29,670 nt of DNA, taken from Bacteroidales bacterium UBA3290. Its GTDB lineage: Bacteria; Bacteroidota; Bacteroidia; Bacteroidales; UBA932. The stretch lies in contig DETK01000040.1 in NCBI GenBank assembly GCA_002361615.1, positions 1-29,670 on the forward strand, read 5' to 3'. The position numbers and the translations under genes are program-made. Shown here one piece after another: positions 23,976 to 29,670 of the stretch. Below the pieces are notes generated by a model. That model was given only the letters and a program-made list of their open reading frames with translations. It made no database searches and was not told where the DNA came from. Numbering within the stretch: the stretch's first letter is position 1; every line of letters starts with the position of its first letter.

Positions 23976-24054
23976 TCCAAGGTTTCTGGCGGTTTTTTTG
24001 GACAATTGCTGTCAAAACCTGCTTCTGTCCAAGATTTACGGCCGTTTCTTTGGA
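23976..24054 (+). repeat. Pair of 27-bp repeats with TCCAA/TTGGA ends
   Basis: Two 27-bp units, 23976-24002 and 24028-24054, match at 22 positions and are 25 bp apart (52-bp period). Each begins TCCAAG and ends TTTGGA, so each has 5-bp inverted ends. They lie between arm A and the comF stop codon in an otherwise gene-free stretch of 232 bp. Confidence 0.7.
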
Positions 24055-24080
24055 TGGTTTTGTGGGTTGTCGAAGGAGGT

Positions 24081-24815
24081 TCAGGCGACGAAGGCGAGGG
24101 TGGTGCAGCTGAGGCGGAAGGAGGAGGCGAGGAGCGAGGTGGCGCAGGCGGCGAGGGTGCTGCCGGTGGTCAGGACATCGTCGACCAGGAGTAGATGATG
24201 GATGCCGTCGGCGTGGAGAGCGGCGGCGCGGCGGGGGTCGGTGCGGAAGGCACCCTGGACGTTGCGGGTTTTGGCGGCGCCGCTCAGTTTTGTCTGTGTT
24301 TTCGTATAGCGGCTTCGCCGAAGAAGATGCGTCTCGAGCGGAAGGCCCATCGCCTGTGCGATGCCTTTGGCGATCTCTTCGGCCTGGTTATAGCCGCGCT
24401 TCCAGCGTCGCAGCGGATGCAGCGGTACGGGGACGACGGCCTGGCAGCCGCTGAAGGCGCGGCTTTTCGCCAGACAGGTCCCCAGCAAGGCTCCCATCTG
24501 CCGGCCCAGGCGTTTCCGGCCGCCGTACTTGATGCCGTACAGGATCTTCCGATAGTCGCTTTCCGCGCCGAAGAAGAACAGCGCCGCCGCATCCTCCACG
24601 TCGAACCGCCGCGCCAGCCGCTCGAACGCCGCATTCTGCACGATGTCCCACTGATACGTCAACGGCAGCTCCTCCAGGCACGCCCCGCACAAATCCCGCT
24701 CATCCATCCCCAAAAACTTCCCGCAAACCACACACCTCCGCGGGAAAAACAACTCCCGCAGTCCTTTCGCCGCCGGAATCAATTTGGTTTTAAGATTATG
24801 ATCAAATCCACACAT
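24081..24815 (-). CDS. comF: ComF-family phosphoribosyltransferase-like protein
   Basis: 244 residues from the ATG at 24815; the frame stays open to a TTG at 24842 that would add nine residues. ComF proteins have a zinc-finger head and a PRTase fold and are needed for DNA uptake in naturally competent species. The head has four cysteines (C28-V-V-C31 and C43-G-A-C46). The middle has the family signature PVPLHPLRRWKRGYNQAE and TKTQTKLSGAAKTRNVQGAF, and the end has the PRPP loop LLLVDDVLTTGSTLAAC. It is divergent from the YhbP-like gene; both lie between the two inverted-repeat arms. Competence in this organism is not shown, since the rest of the machinery is not in the window. Confidence 0.93.
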   Translation of the reverse strand: MCGFDHNLKTKLIPAAKGLRELFFPRRCVVCGKFLGMDERDLCGACLEELPLTYQWDIVQNAAFERLARRFDVEDAAALFFFGAESDYRKILYGIKYGGRKRLGRQMGALLGTCLAKSRAFSGCQAVVPVPLHPLRRWKRGYNQAEEIAKGIAQAMGLPLETHLLRRSRYTKTQTKLSGAAKTRNVQGAFRTDPRRAAALHADGIHHLLLVDDVLTTGSTLAACATSLLASSFRLSCTTLAFVA

Positions 24816-24838
24816 ATCTCTCGCCTCGATAGTTTGAT

Positions 24839-24846
24839 GCAAGGTA
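24839..24846 (-). promoter_or_regulatory. Possible -7 box TACCTTGC for comF
   Basis: On the minus strand this near-match to TAnnTTTG lies 23 nt before ATG 24815. It overlaps the alternative TTG start, which argues for the ATG start. Confidence 0.35.
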
Positions 24847-24873
24847 GGGCTTTTTTATGAAAGGGCAAAATCG

Positions 24874-24881
24874 TAATTTTG
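24874..24881 (+). promoter_or_regulatory. -7 promoter box TAATTTTG, decides the start of the YhbP-like gene
   Basis: A perfect TAnnTTTG stands between two in-frame ATGs (24857 and 24887). A transcript starting just after it can only use 24887, leaving a leader of about 1-2 nt. Confidence 0.65.
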
Positions 24882-24886
24882 CGGCT

Positions 24887-25312
24887 ATGATCGACAGCCG
24901 GATATTGGATTTTATCGCGGAGCACCATGTGCTGACGGTGGCTGGTGCCTCGCGCGACGGGGAACTGTGGTGCGCCAATGCCTTTTATGTGTTTGACAAA
25001 GAGGAAGAAGGATTCATCATTACGTCGGAGGCCAAGACGCGCCACGCGCAGCTTTTCCTGGAGAACCCGCAGGTGACGGGTTCCGTGGTACTCGAGACGG
25101 AAGAGATCGGAAAGATCCGCGGCCTGCAGTTCGCCGGAACGGTGCGCCGCTGCGACAGCGGTCTCTTCGACCGCTGCCGCCTGAAATACCTCAAACGCTT
25201 CCCCTACGCCGTCTTCAAAGGCGGCGAAGTATGGCTCATCACCCCCGACCGGATGAAATACACCGACAACCGCCTGGGTTTCGGCAAGAAACTCCTTTGG
25301 GAGAGGGGATAG
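24887..25312 (+). CDS. YhbP/UPF0306-like flavin-binding split-barrel protein
   Basis: 141 residues of the pyridoxamine-5'-phosphate-oxidase-like (FMN-binding split barrel) fold. Several segments resemble E. coli YhbP as I remember it: GELWCANAFYVFD, EAKTRHAQLF, IRGLQFAGTVRR, KRFPYAVF and YTDNRLGFGKKLLW. No reaction is known for this branch; some relatives reduce or bind flavin or haem-like cofactors. The start at 24887 is set by the promoter box between the two candidate ATGs. Inverted repeat arm B begins directly after the TAG stop. The pairing with comF is divergent, not operonic. Confidence 0.85.
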   Translation: MIDSRILDFIAEHHVLTVAGASRDGELWCANAFYVFDKEEEGFIITSEAKTRHAQLFLENPQVTGSVVLETEEIGKIRGLQFAGTVRRCDSGLFDRCRLKYLKRFPYAVFKGGEVWLITPDRMKYTDNRLGFGKKLLWERG

Positions 25313-25410
25313 CGGCCGATGAGGGCGGAGCGGCGGGTGGTTTTCGGGCTGGACGGCATTTTTTCTGCCGGCCAGAACAAAAACCAGAGCCAGCGGAGCC
25401 CGGACGAAGG
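25313..25410 (-). repeat. Inverted repeat arm B (~98 bp), right of the YhbP-like gene
   Basis: Reverse complement of arm A. Its palindromic core (25339-25385) has loop TTTTTTC on the plus strand, the same sense as in arm A although the flanks are inverted. The arm begins at the base after the stop codon at 25312. Confidence 0.85.
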
Positions 25411-25412
25411 AT

Positions 25413-25448
25413 AGATTCCCGGTCAAGCCGGGAATGACGATTTTTTTG
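25413..25448 (+). terminator. Palindrome ATTCCCGG-tcaag-CCGGGAAT followed by a T-run
   Basis: An 8-bp perfect stem with 5-nt loop (25415-25435), then GACGA and seven to eight T residues. It can end transcription of the YhbP-like gene before the cdaA promoter. Bases 25413-25433 occur again exactly inside mutS2 (28229-28249), so this is also a dispersed repeat. Confidence 0.65.
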
Positions 25449-25449
25449 T

Positions 25450-25457
25450 TATCTTTG
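25450..25457 (+). promoter_or_regulatory. -7 promoter box TATCTTTG for cdaA-mutS2
   Basis: A perfect TAnnTTTG preceded by a T-tract ends 7 nt before ATG 25465, giving a leader of only a few nt. Confidence 0.65.
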
Positions 25458-25464
25458 TACGAAT

Positions 25465-26244
25465 ATGTTCGATTTCATAGACATATCATTCATCGATGTG
25501 CTGGATGTGCTGATGGTCGGCTTGCTGATCTATTGGCTGATCCGGGTGGTGCGCGGTACGTCGGCGGTCAATATCTTCCTGGGCGTCCTGCTGCTCTATG
25601 TCATCTGGATCGCTTCGCGGGCGCTGGGGATGAAGTTGCTCTCCTTCATTCTGGGACAGGTGCTGGGTGTGGGCGTGGTCGCGCTGATCGTGATTTTCCA
25701 GCCGGAGATCCGGCGCTTCCTGCTGCGTATCAGTTCGAGCACCACGGCGGCCCAGAAAGGCTTCTTCAACAAGCTGTTCCGCCATTCGAAGACCGGCGGG
25801 ATGCAGTCGCGTGAGCTCGAAGAGCTGACGGCGGCTTGCCGCAAGATGGCCGAGACCAGGACCGGCGCCCTGATCGTGCTTCGGCACGGATCGGCGCTGG
25901 CCGACATCATCGACACGGGCGACGAGATCGATGCCCGCATCAACCGCCGCCTGATCGAGAATATCTTTTTCAAGAATTCCCCGCTCCACGACGGGGCCAT
26001 GATTGCATCGGAAGACCGTATCCTGGCAGCCCGCTGTACGCTGCCCATCACGCAGCGGCAGGATATTCCGGCCCATTACGGCATGCGTCATCGCGCCGCG
26101 ATCGGTATGTCGGAGGTCTGCGATGCCTCGGTCATCGTGGTTTCGGAGGAGACGGGCGACATCTCCTTCGTATCGGGCGGGCAGATCAAGACCATGGAAA
26201 GCATCACGGAACTTCGCCTGGCCATCGAGAATTCATACAAATAG
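25465..26244 (+). CDS. cdaA: Diadenylate cyclase CdaA (c-di-AMP synthase)
   Basis: 259 residues, membrane-anchored. It makes the second messenger c-di-AMP from two ATP. Three hydrophobic segments lie in ~10-80 (VLMVGLLIYWLI, IFLGVLLLYVIWI, GVGVVALIVIF). The DAC domain (~115-245) holds both signature motifs: DGA at 176-178 in NSPLHDGAMI and RHR at 208-210 in YGMRHRAAIG. Length and layout equal CdaA/DacA of other Bacteroidota and Firmicutes. mutS2 begins 15 nt after its stop, so they share an mRNA. The usual folP neighbour is absent upstream; repeats stand there instead. No CdaR- or GlmM-like partner is in the window. Confidence 0.95.
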   Translation: MFDFIDISFIDVLDVLMVGLLIYWLIRVVRGTSAVNIFLGVLLLYVIWIASRALGMKLLSFILGQVLGVGVVALIVIFQPEIRRFLLRISSSTTAAQKGFFNKLFRHSKTGGMQSRELEELTAACRKMAETRTGALIVLRHGSALADIIDTGDEIDARINRRLIENIFFKNSPLHDGAMIASEDRILAARCTLPITQRQDIPAHYGMRHRAAIGMSEVCDASVIVVSEETGDISFVSGGQIKTMESITELRLAIENSYK

Positions 26245-26259
26245 GAGTGTTGCGTCGGG

Positions 26260-28827
26260 ATGGTGCTGGAACAGAAAATCGGCTTTGACAAGGTTCGCGA
26301 GAAGATCGCGGCCAAGTGCGCCACGCAGTATGCGGCGCGCAAGGTGGCCGCGGAGCAGATCTCGCACGACGGCGGCGAGATCATGTTCCGGCTCCGGCTG
26401 ACCGACGAGATGCGCCTGATCTGCCTGTTTGAAGACAGCTTCCCGGCCGGCGGCTATCACGACACGAAAGCCTTCCTGCTGCCCCTGCAGGCCGAGAACA
26501 CGAGCATCGACCTGCCTTCGATGCGCATCCTGCGCACCAGCCTCGACACCCTTCGCCGCATCCTGGCCTTTTTCCGCGAGTGCAAGGACGACCTGTACCC
26601 CACGCTCCGGCAGATTTCCGCGTCGGTGAGCTACGAGCCCGAGATCGGGCGGCGCATCGAGGCGATCCTCGACCGCAGCGGCGAGGTGCGCGATACGGCT
26701 TCGCCCGAGCTGGGCGAAATCCGCCGGGCCCTCCGCTCCAAGGAGGGGCAGGTGTCCCGCCGGATCGGCAGCATCCTCACCCAGGCCAAGAGCGAGGGAC
26801 TGGTCGATACCGAAGCGGAAGTGGTGGTGCGGGACGGACGGGTGCTCATCCCGATCCCGGCGGGCAGCAAGAAAAAGCTGCCCGGCATCGTCTATGACGA
26901 ATCGGCTACCGGCAAGACGGCCTTCGTCGAGCCGCTCGAAATCGTGGAACTGGAGAACCAGATCCGCGAACTGCAGTTCGACGAACAGCGCGAAATCGCC
27001 CGTATCCTGATGGAATTCACGGAGTTCCTGCGTCCGTACCTGGGCGGCCTCATCGCTGCCTCGGAATACATCGGCGAGATTGATTTCATCCGCTCGAAAG
27101 CCCTTGTGGCCCTCGATATGATCGCCGGCATGCCGATCCTGTCGGACAATGGGGAACTGAACTTGCGCCGGGCCCGGCATCCGCTGCTGGAGGCCTCGCT
27201 GCGCCGGGAGAAGAAAGAGATCGTACCGCTGACCCTGTCGCTGAACAAAGAAAAGCACATCCTGCTGATCTCCGGCCCGAATGCGGGCGGTAAATCAGTG
27301 TGCCTCAAGACCGTAGGTCTGCTCCAGTATATGTTCCAGTGGGGTATGCTCATCCCCACGTCCGAGGTGAGCGAGATGCTGATCTTCGACAGCATCTTCA
27401 TCGACATCGGCGACGACCAGTCGCTGGAAAACGACCTGAGTACCTACAGCTCCCACCTGCAGAACATGCGGGAGATCCTCACGCACGCCACGGCCTCCTC
27501 GCTCGTGCTGATCGACGAATTCGGCAGCGGCACCGAGCCGGCAGCCGGCGGCGCCATCGCCGAAGCCGTGCTCTCGCGCCTCGACGAGATGGGCGCCTAC
27601 GGCGTGATCACCACCCACTACACGAACCTGAAACTTTACGCCGACAAGAGTTCCGGCGTGATGAACGGCGCGATGCTCTTCGACGGTGCCGCCATCAAGC
27701 CGCTCTTCCAGCTGCAGCAGGGCATGCCGGGCAATTCCTTCGCTTTCGAGCTGGCGCGCAAGATGGGCCTGCCGGCCGAGGTGGTCAAGGACGCCGAAGA
27801 GCGGGCGGGCAGCGAATTCGTCAACATCGAGCGCAATCTGCGCCAGATCGCCCGCAGCCGCCGCGTCCTCGACGAGAAGCTGGCCCGCATCAAAACCACC
27901 GACAAGACGCTCGAGAGCCTGACCGACAAGTACCAGAAAGAGTTGGGCGAGGTCAAAGCGCTGAAAAAGAGTATTCTGGAAGAGGCCAAAAAGGAGGCGC
28001 AGGAGATCCTCGACAGCGCCAACAAGGAGGTGGAGCGCACCATCCGCGAGATCCGCGAAGCCCAGGCCGACCGTGACAAGACCAAGGTCGCCCGCGCGAA
28101 CCTGAGCAAGTTCAAGGAAGGACTCCGGGAGGAAAAACCCAGCGAGAACGACGCGGTGATCGAACGGAAGATGCAGCAGATCATCGCGCGGAAGGAGCGG
28201 GAGCGGGTGAGGAAGGAAAAACGGGGCGAGATTCCCGGTCAAGCCGGGACCCGAGCGAAGCGAGAGCCGCAACCAAAGGGAGCGAATGACGGAAGTCAAG
28301 CCGGACCGGAAGGGAAAGGGTCCCGGAAGGAGAAGGCGGCCGTCGACAATTCACCGCTGAAGGTGGGCGACAAGGTGCGGCTGAAGGACAACGACATGGT
28401 GGGCGAGGTGACGCAGGTGGCGGCCAAGTATGTTTCGGTGTCGGTGGGCAGCATCATCTCGAAACTGGCGCCCGGAAAGGTGGAAAAGATTTCCAATCAG
28501 CAGTATAAAGACAAGACCCGCAGCACTTTCCGGCCTGTCATCCACTACGACAGCGAATCCATCAGCCGGCGGAAACTCGATTTCAAGCCTACGATCGACA
28601 TTCGCGGCGAGCGCCTGGCCGACGCCCTGGACATCGTGATGCACTTCATCGACGACGCCACGATGGTGGGGGTGGGGCAGGTGAAGATCCTCCACGGCAA
28701 GGGCAATGGCGTGCTGCGCGAGGAGATCCGCAAGTACCTGAGGACCGTGCCGGCGGTCAAGTCGTTGCGCGACGAAGCCGTCCAGCAGGGCGGGGCCGGC
28801 ATCACGGTCGTCGAAATGGACATTTAG
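26260..28827 (+). CDS. mutS2: Endonuclease MutS2 with in-frame repeat insertion
   Basis: 855 residues. MutS2 is a MutS-like ATPase with a C-terminal Smr nuclease domain; it acts against recombination and, in some species, in rescue of collided ribosomes. Core and clamp come first (~1-320), then Walker A GPNAGGKS (339-346) and Walker B LVLIDEFGSGTEP (D419, E420), and a charged coiled coil (~520-655). Residues ~657-692 (GEIPGQAGTRAKREPQPKGANDG...) are low in complexity and encoded by a DNA repeat also found at 25413. A KOW-like stretch (LKVGDKVRLKDNDMVGEV, ~700) and the Smr domain follow (DIRG from D780, LHGKGNG with H812). An AGGAG lies 12 nt before the ATG. Smr key residues are intact, so the insertion probably did not kill the gene. 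Confidence 0.95.
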   Translation: MVLEQKIGFDKVREKIAAKCATQYAARKVAAEQISHDGGEIMFRLRLTDEMRLICLFEDSFPAGGYHDTKAFLLPLQAENTSIDLPSMRILRTSLDTLRRILAFFRECKDDLYPTLRQISASVSYEPEIGRRIEAILDRSGEVRDTASPELGEIRRALRSKEGQVSRRIGSILTQAKSEGLVDTEAEVVVRDGRVLIPIPAGSKKKLPGIVYDESATGKTAFVEPLEIVELENQIRELQFDEQREIARILMEFTEFLRPYLGGLIAASEYIGEIDFIRSKALVALDMIAGMPILSDNGELNLRRARHPLLEASLRREKKEIVPLTLSLNKEKHILLISGPNAGGKSVCLKTVGLLQYMFQWGMLIPTSEVSEMLIFDSIFIDIGDDQSLENDLSTYSSHLQNMREILTHATASSLVLIDEFGSGTEPAAGGAIAEAVLSRLDEMGAYGVITTHYTNLKLYADKSSGVMNGAMLFDGAAIKPLFQLQQGMPGNSFAFELARKMGLPAEVVKDAEERAGSEFVNIERNLRQIARSRRVLDEKLARIKTTDKTLESLTDKYQKELGEVKALKKSILEEAKKEAQEILDSANKEVERTIREIREAQADRDKTKVARANLSKFKEGLREEKPSENDAVIERKMQQIIARKERERVRKEKRGEIPGQAGTRAKREPQPKGANDGSQAGPEGKGSRKEKAAVDNSPLKVGDKVRLKDNDMVGEVTQVAAKYVSVSVGSIISKLAPGKVEKISNQQYKDKTRSTFRPVIHYDSESISRRKLDFKPTIDIRGERLADALDIVMHFIDDATMVGVGQVKILHGKGNGVLREEIRKYLRTVPAVKSLRDEAVQQGGAGITVVEMDI
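28228..28330 (+). repeat. Repeat-derived in-frame insertion inside mutS2
   Basis: Bases 28229-28249 equal 25413-25433. After ~35 inserted bases rich in GCGAAGCGAG-like palindromic motif, AATGACG (28285-28291) matches the bases that follow directly in the 25413 copy, and a second AGTCAAGCCGGA follows. The whole block keeps frame and codes for Gly/Lys/Arg/Pro-rich linker. Confidence 0.65.
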
Positions 28828-28830
28828 CTT

Positions 28831-29229
28831 ATGAAAAAGATTGTCATCCTTGCGCTTGTGGCGCTGTGCCTGCTTCCGCTCGCGGCTTGCGACCGGACGG
28901 AAGAACGGGTCGAAGCCGTGTCCGAAACGTTTCTAAACGCGTATTACACGGCTGAATACGAAAAGGCGGCCGCGTGCTGTACGCCCGCCCTGGCGGCGCA
29001 GGTGGCAAAAGGAGCCCGCGCCCAGGAACTCGTGCCCGAACTGGCTGAAAAAATGAAAGAGGCCGTCCGTTCGACCTCTTTCAAAATTGTTTCCATTGCC
29101 GTTGACAAGGACGCCGCGCGGGCGACGGTCCGTTACGACCTCCTGGTTCCGGGCCTGGACAAGCCTGTGCCCAAGGCCCTGCAGCTACAGCTGGAAGGCC
29201 GCACGGCACTTGTCGACCGCATCGAGTAA
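28831..29229 (+). CDS. Small lipoprotein, DUF4878/NTF2-like candidate
   Basis: 132 residues: lipoprotein signal MKKIVILALVALCLLPLAAC (Cys 20) followed by DRTEERVEAV. The mature part has a helix with ETFLNAYYTAEYEKAAACCTP, then charged helix and strands (FKIVSIAVDKDAARATVRYDLLVPG). This helix-then-strands order with FLNAYYxxEYEKA is what DUF4878 and other NTF2-like lipoproteins show, so I suggest that fold without certainty. It starts 3 nt after the mutS2 stop and is probably in the same operon. Its last 45 bp overlap the 3' end of metK on the other strand. Function unknown. Confidence 0.72.
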   Translation: MKKIVILALVALCLLPLAACDRTEERVEAVSETFLNAYYTAEYEKAAACCTPALAAQVAKGARAQELVPELAEKMKEAVRSTSFKIVSIAVDKDAARATVRYDLLVPGLDKPVPKALQLQLEGRTALVDRIE

Positions 29230-29670
29230 CTCCCAACCGAAGAACTGGACTTTCCGCCGGACGGTCTTCCCGTCACGGATGAGCTCGACTTCCTTCACAT
29301 AGGGGTCGCGGCCCATGTGGCCGTAGGCCGCCGTGGGTTCGTAGATGGGGTTGGTCAGGCCGAAGCGCTCGACGATCGAAGCCGGGCGGAGGTCGAAGAG
29401 TTCATCGACCTTGCTGGCGATCTGGCCGTCGGTCATCGGCACGTGCGCCGTGCCGTAGGTGTTGACGAAGATACTCACCGGACGTGCCACGCCGATGGCG
29501 TAGGACACCTGTACCAGCACCTCGTCGGCCACGCCGGCGGCAACCAGGTTCTTGGCGATGTGGCGGGCGGCGTAGGCGGCGCTGCGGTCCACCTTGCTCG
29601 GGTCCTTGCCCGAGAAGGCACCGCCGCCGTGCGCGCCGCGGCCACCATAGGTGTCGACGATGATCTTGCG
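29185..29670 (-). CDS. metK: S-adenosylmethionine synthetase, C-terminal part (5' end outside window)
   Basis: MetK joins methionine and ATP to S-adenosylmethionine. The window holds the last 161 codons; the frame is open to the window edge, so the gene goes on beyond 29670. Visible landmarks: KIIVDTYGGRGAHGGGAFSG (the glycine-rich GGGAFSGKD signature of the family), KVDRSAAYAARHIAKN, VQVSYAIGVARPVS and IVERFGLTNPIYEPTAAYGH. The end, FFGWELLDAVDKCRAAFQL, is of normal extent. It converges with the small lipoprotein gene and overlaps it by 45 bp, with no terminator hairpin visible between them. Confidence 0.96.
   Translation of the reverse strand, partial: RKIIVDTYGGRGAHGGGAFSGKDPSKVDRSAAYAARHIAKNLVAAGVADEVLVQVSYAIGVARPVSIFVNTYGTAHVPMTDGQIASKVDELFDLRPASIVERFGLTNPIYEPTAAYGHMGRDPYVKEVELIRDGKTVRRKVQFFGWELLDAVDKCRAAFQL

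Noticed and set aside
22295..23980. 561-codon minus-strand frame across the S46 peptidase gene
   Set aside because: Shadow of a well-supported gene with an intact triad; no signal, motif or promoter on this strand.
23976..24054. CRISPR array
   Set aside because: Only two imperfect 27-bp units with one spacer and no cas gene in the window.
24779..25426. 215-codon minus-strand frame across the YhbP-like gene and arm B
   Set aside because: Antisense to a conserved protein and runs through the repeat; no independent support.

Overview
The window is a 29.7 kb piece of chromosome from a high-GC (judged by eye, about 60 %) member of the Bacteroidota, most likely Bacteroidales. Support for this: lipoproteins with BACON, DUF4988 (PL29 N-terminal) and FISUMP-like domains, a TonB receptor with a carboxypeptidase-like N-terminal extension, an S46 dipeptidyl-peptidase, the near absence of Shine-Dalgarno sites, and repeated TAnnTTTG/TAnnTTCG promoter boxes. 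I cannot place it to genus.

Layout. (1) 1-2306: 3' part of fusA and rpsJ, the end of a str-type ribosomal operon that stops here instead of running on into rplC. (2) 2307-2681: terminator, tRNA with CAT anticodon (tRNA-Ile2-like), a structured gap with a 35-bp copy of the tRNA 3' end, and a strong two-way terminator. (3) 10059-2682, minus strand: a tightly packed operon of a PlsC-type acyltransferase, a POTRA-less Omp85 barrel, and three consecutive paralogous DUF4988 lipoproteins. (4) 10146-11734: endonuclease/exonuclease/phosphatase-family protein and HAD phosphatase, overlapping by 4 nt. (5) 11741-14255: a small secreted protein, a C69 dipeptidase and a one-domain BACON-like lipoprotein. 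(6) 14309-21838: five-gene operon of a BACON lipoprotein, a BACON/FISUMP lipoprotein, a TonB receptor, a DUF4876 lipoprotein and a DUF6850-type barrel, followed by an S46 dipeptidyl-peptidase. (7) 23849-25464: divergent comF and a YhbP-like flavoprotein gene, bracketed by a ~97-bp inverted repeat. (8) 25465-29670: cdaA, mutS2 (with an in-frame repeat insertion), a small lipoprotein, and the convergent, overlapping 3' part of metK.

How the genes may work together (inference). The C69 dipeptidase, the S46 dipeptidyl-peptidase and the TonB/DUF4876/DUF6850 envelope system sit within 12 kb and would suit capture and breakdown of peptides, but no substrate can be read from sequence. The acyltransferase/Omp85/DUF4988 operon looks like an envelope-building or surface-display unit of unknown purpose; with the TonB-DUF4876-DUF6850 operon it is the best candidate for an undescribed system. 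At least four genes have their -7 promoter box only 4-7 nt before the start codon, implying leaderless or nearly leaderless mRNAs.
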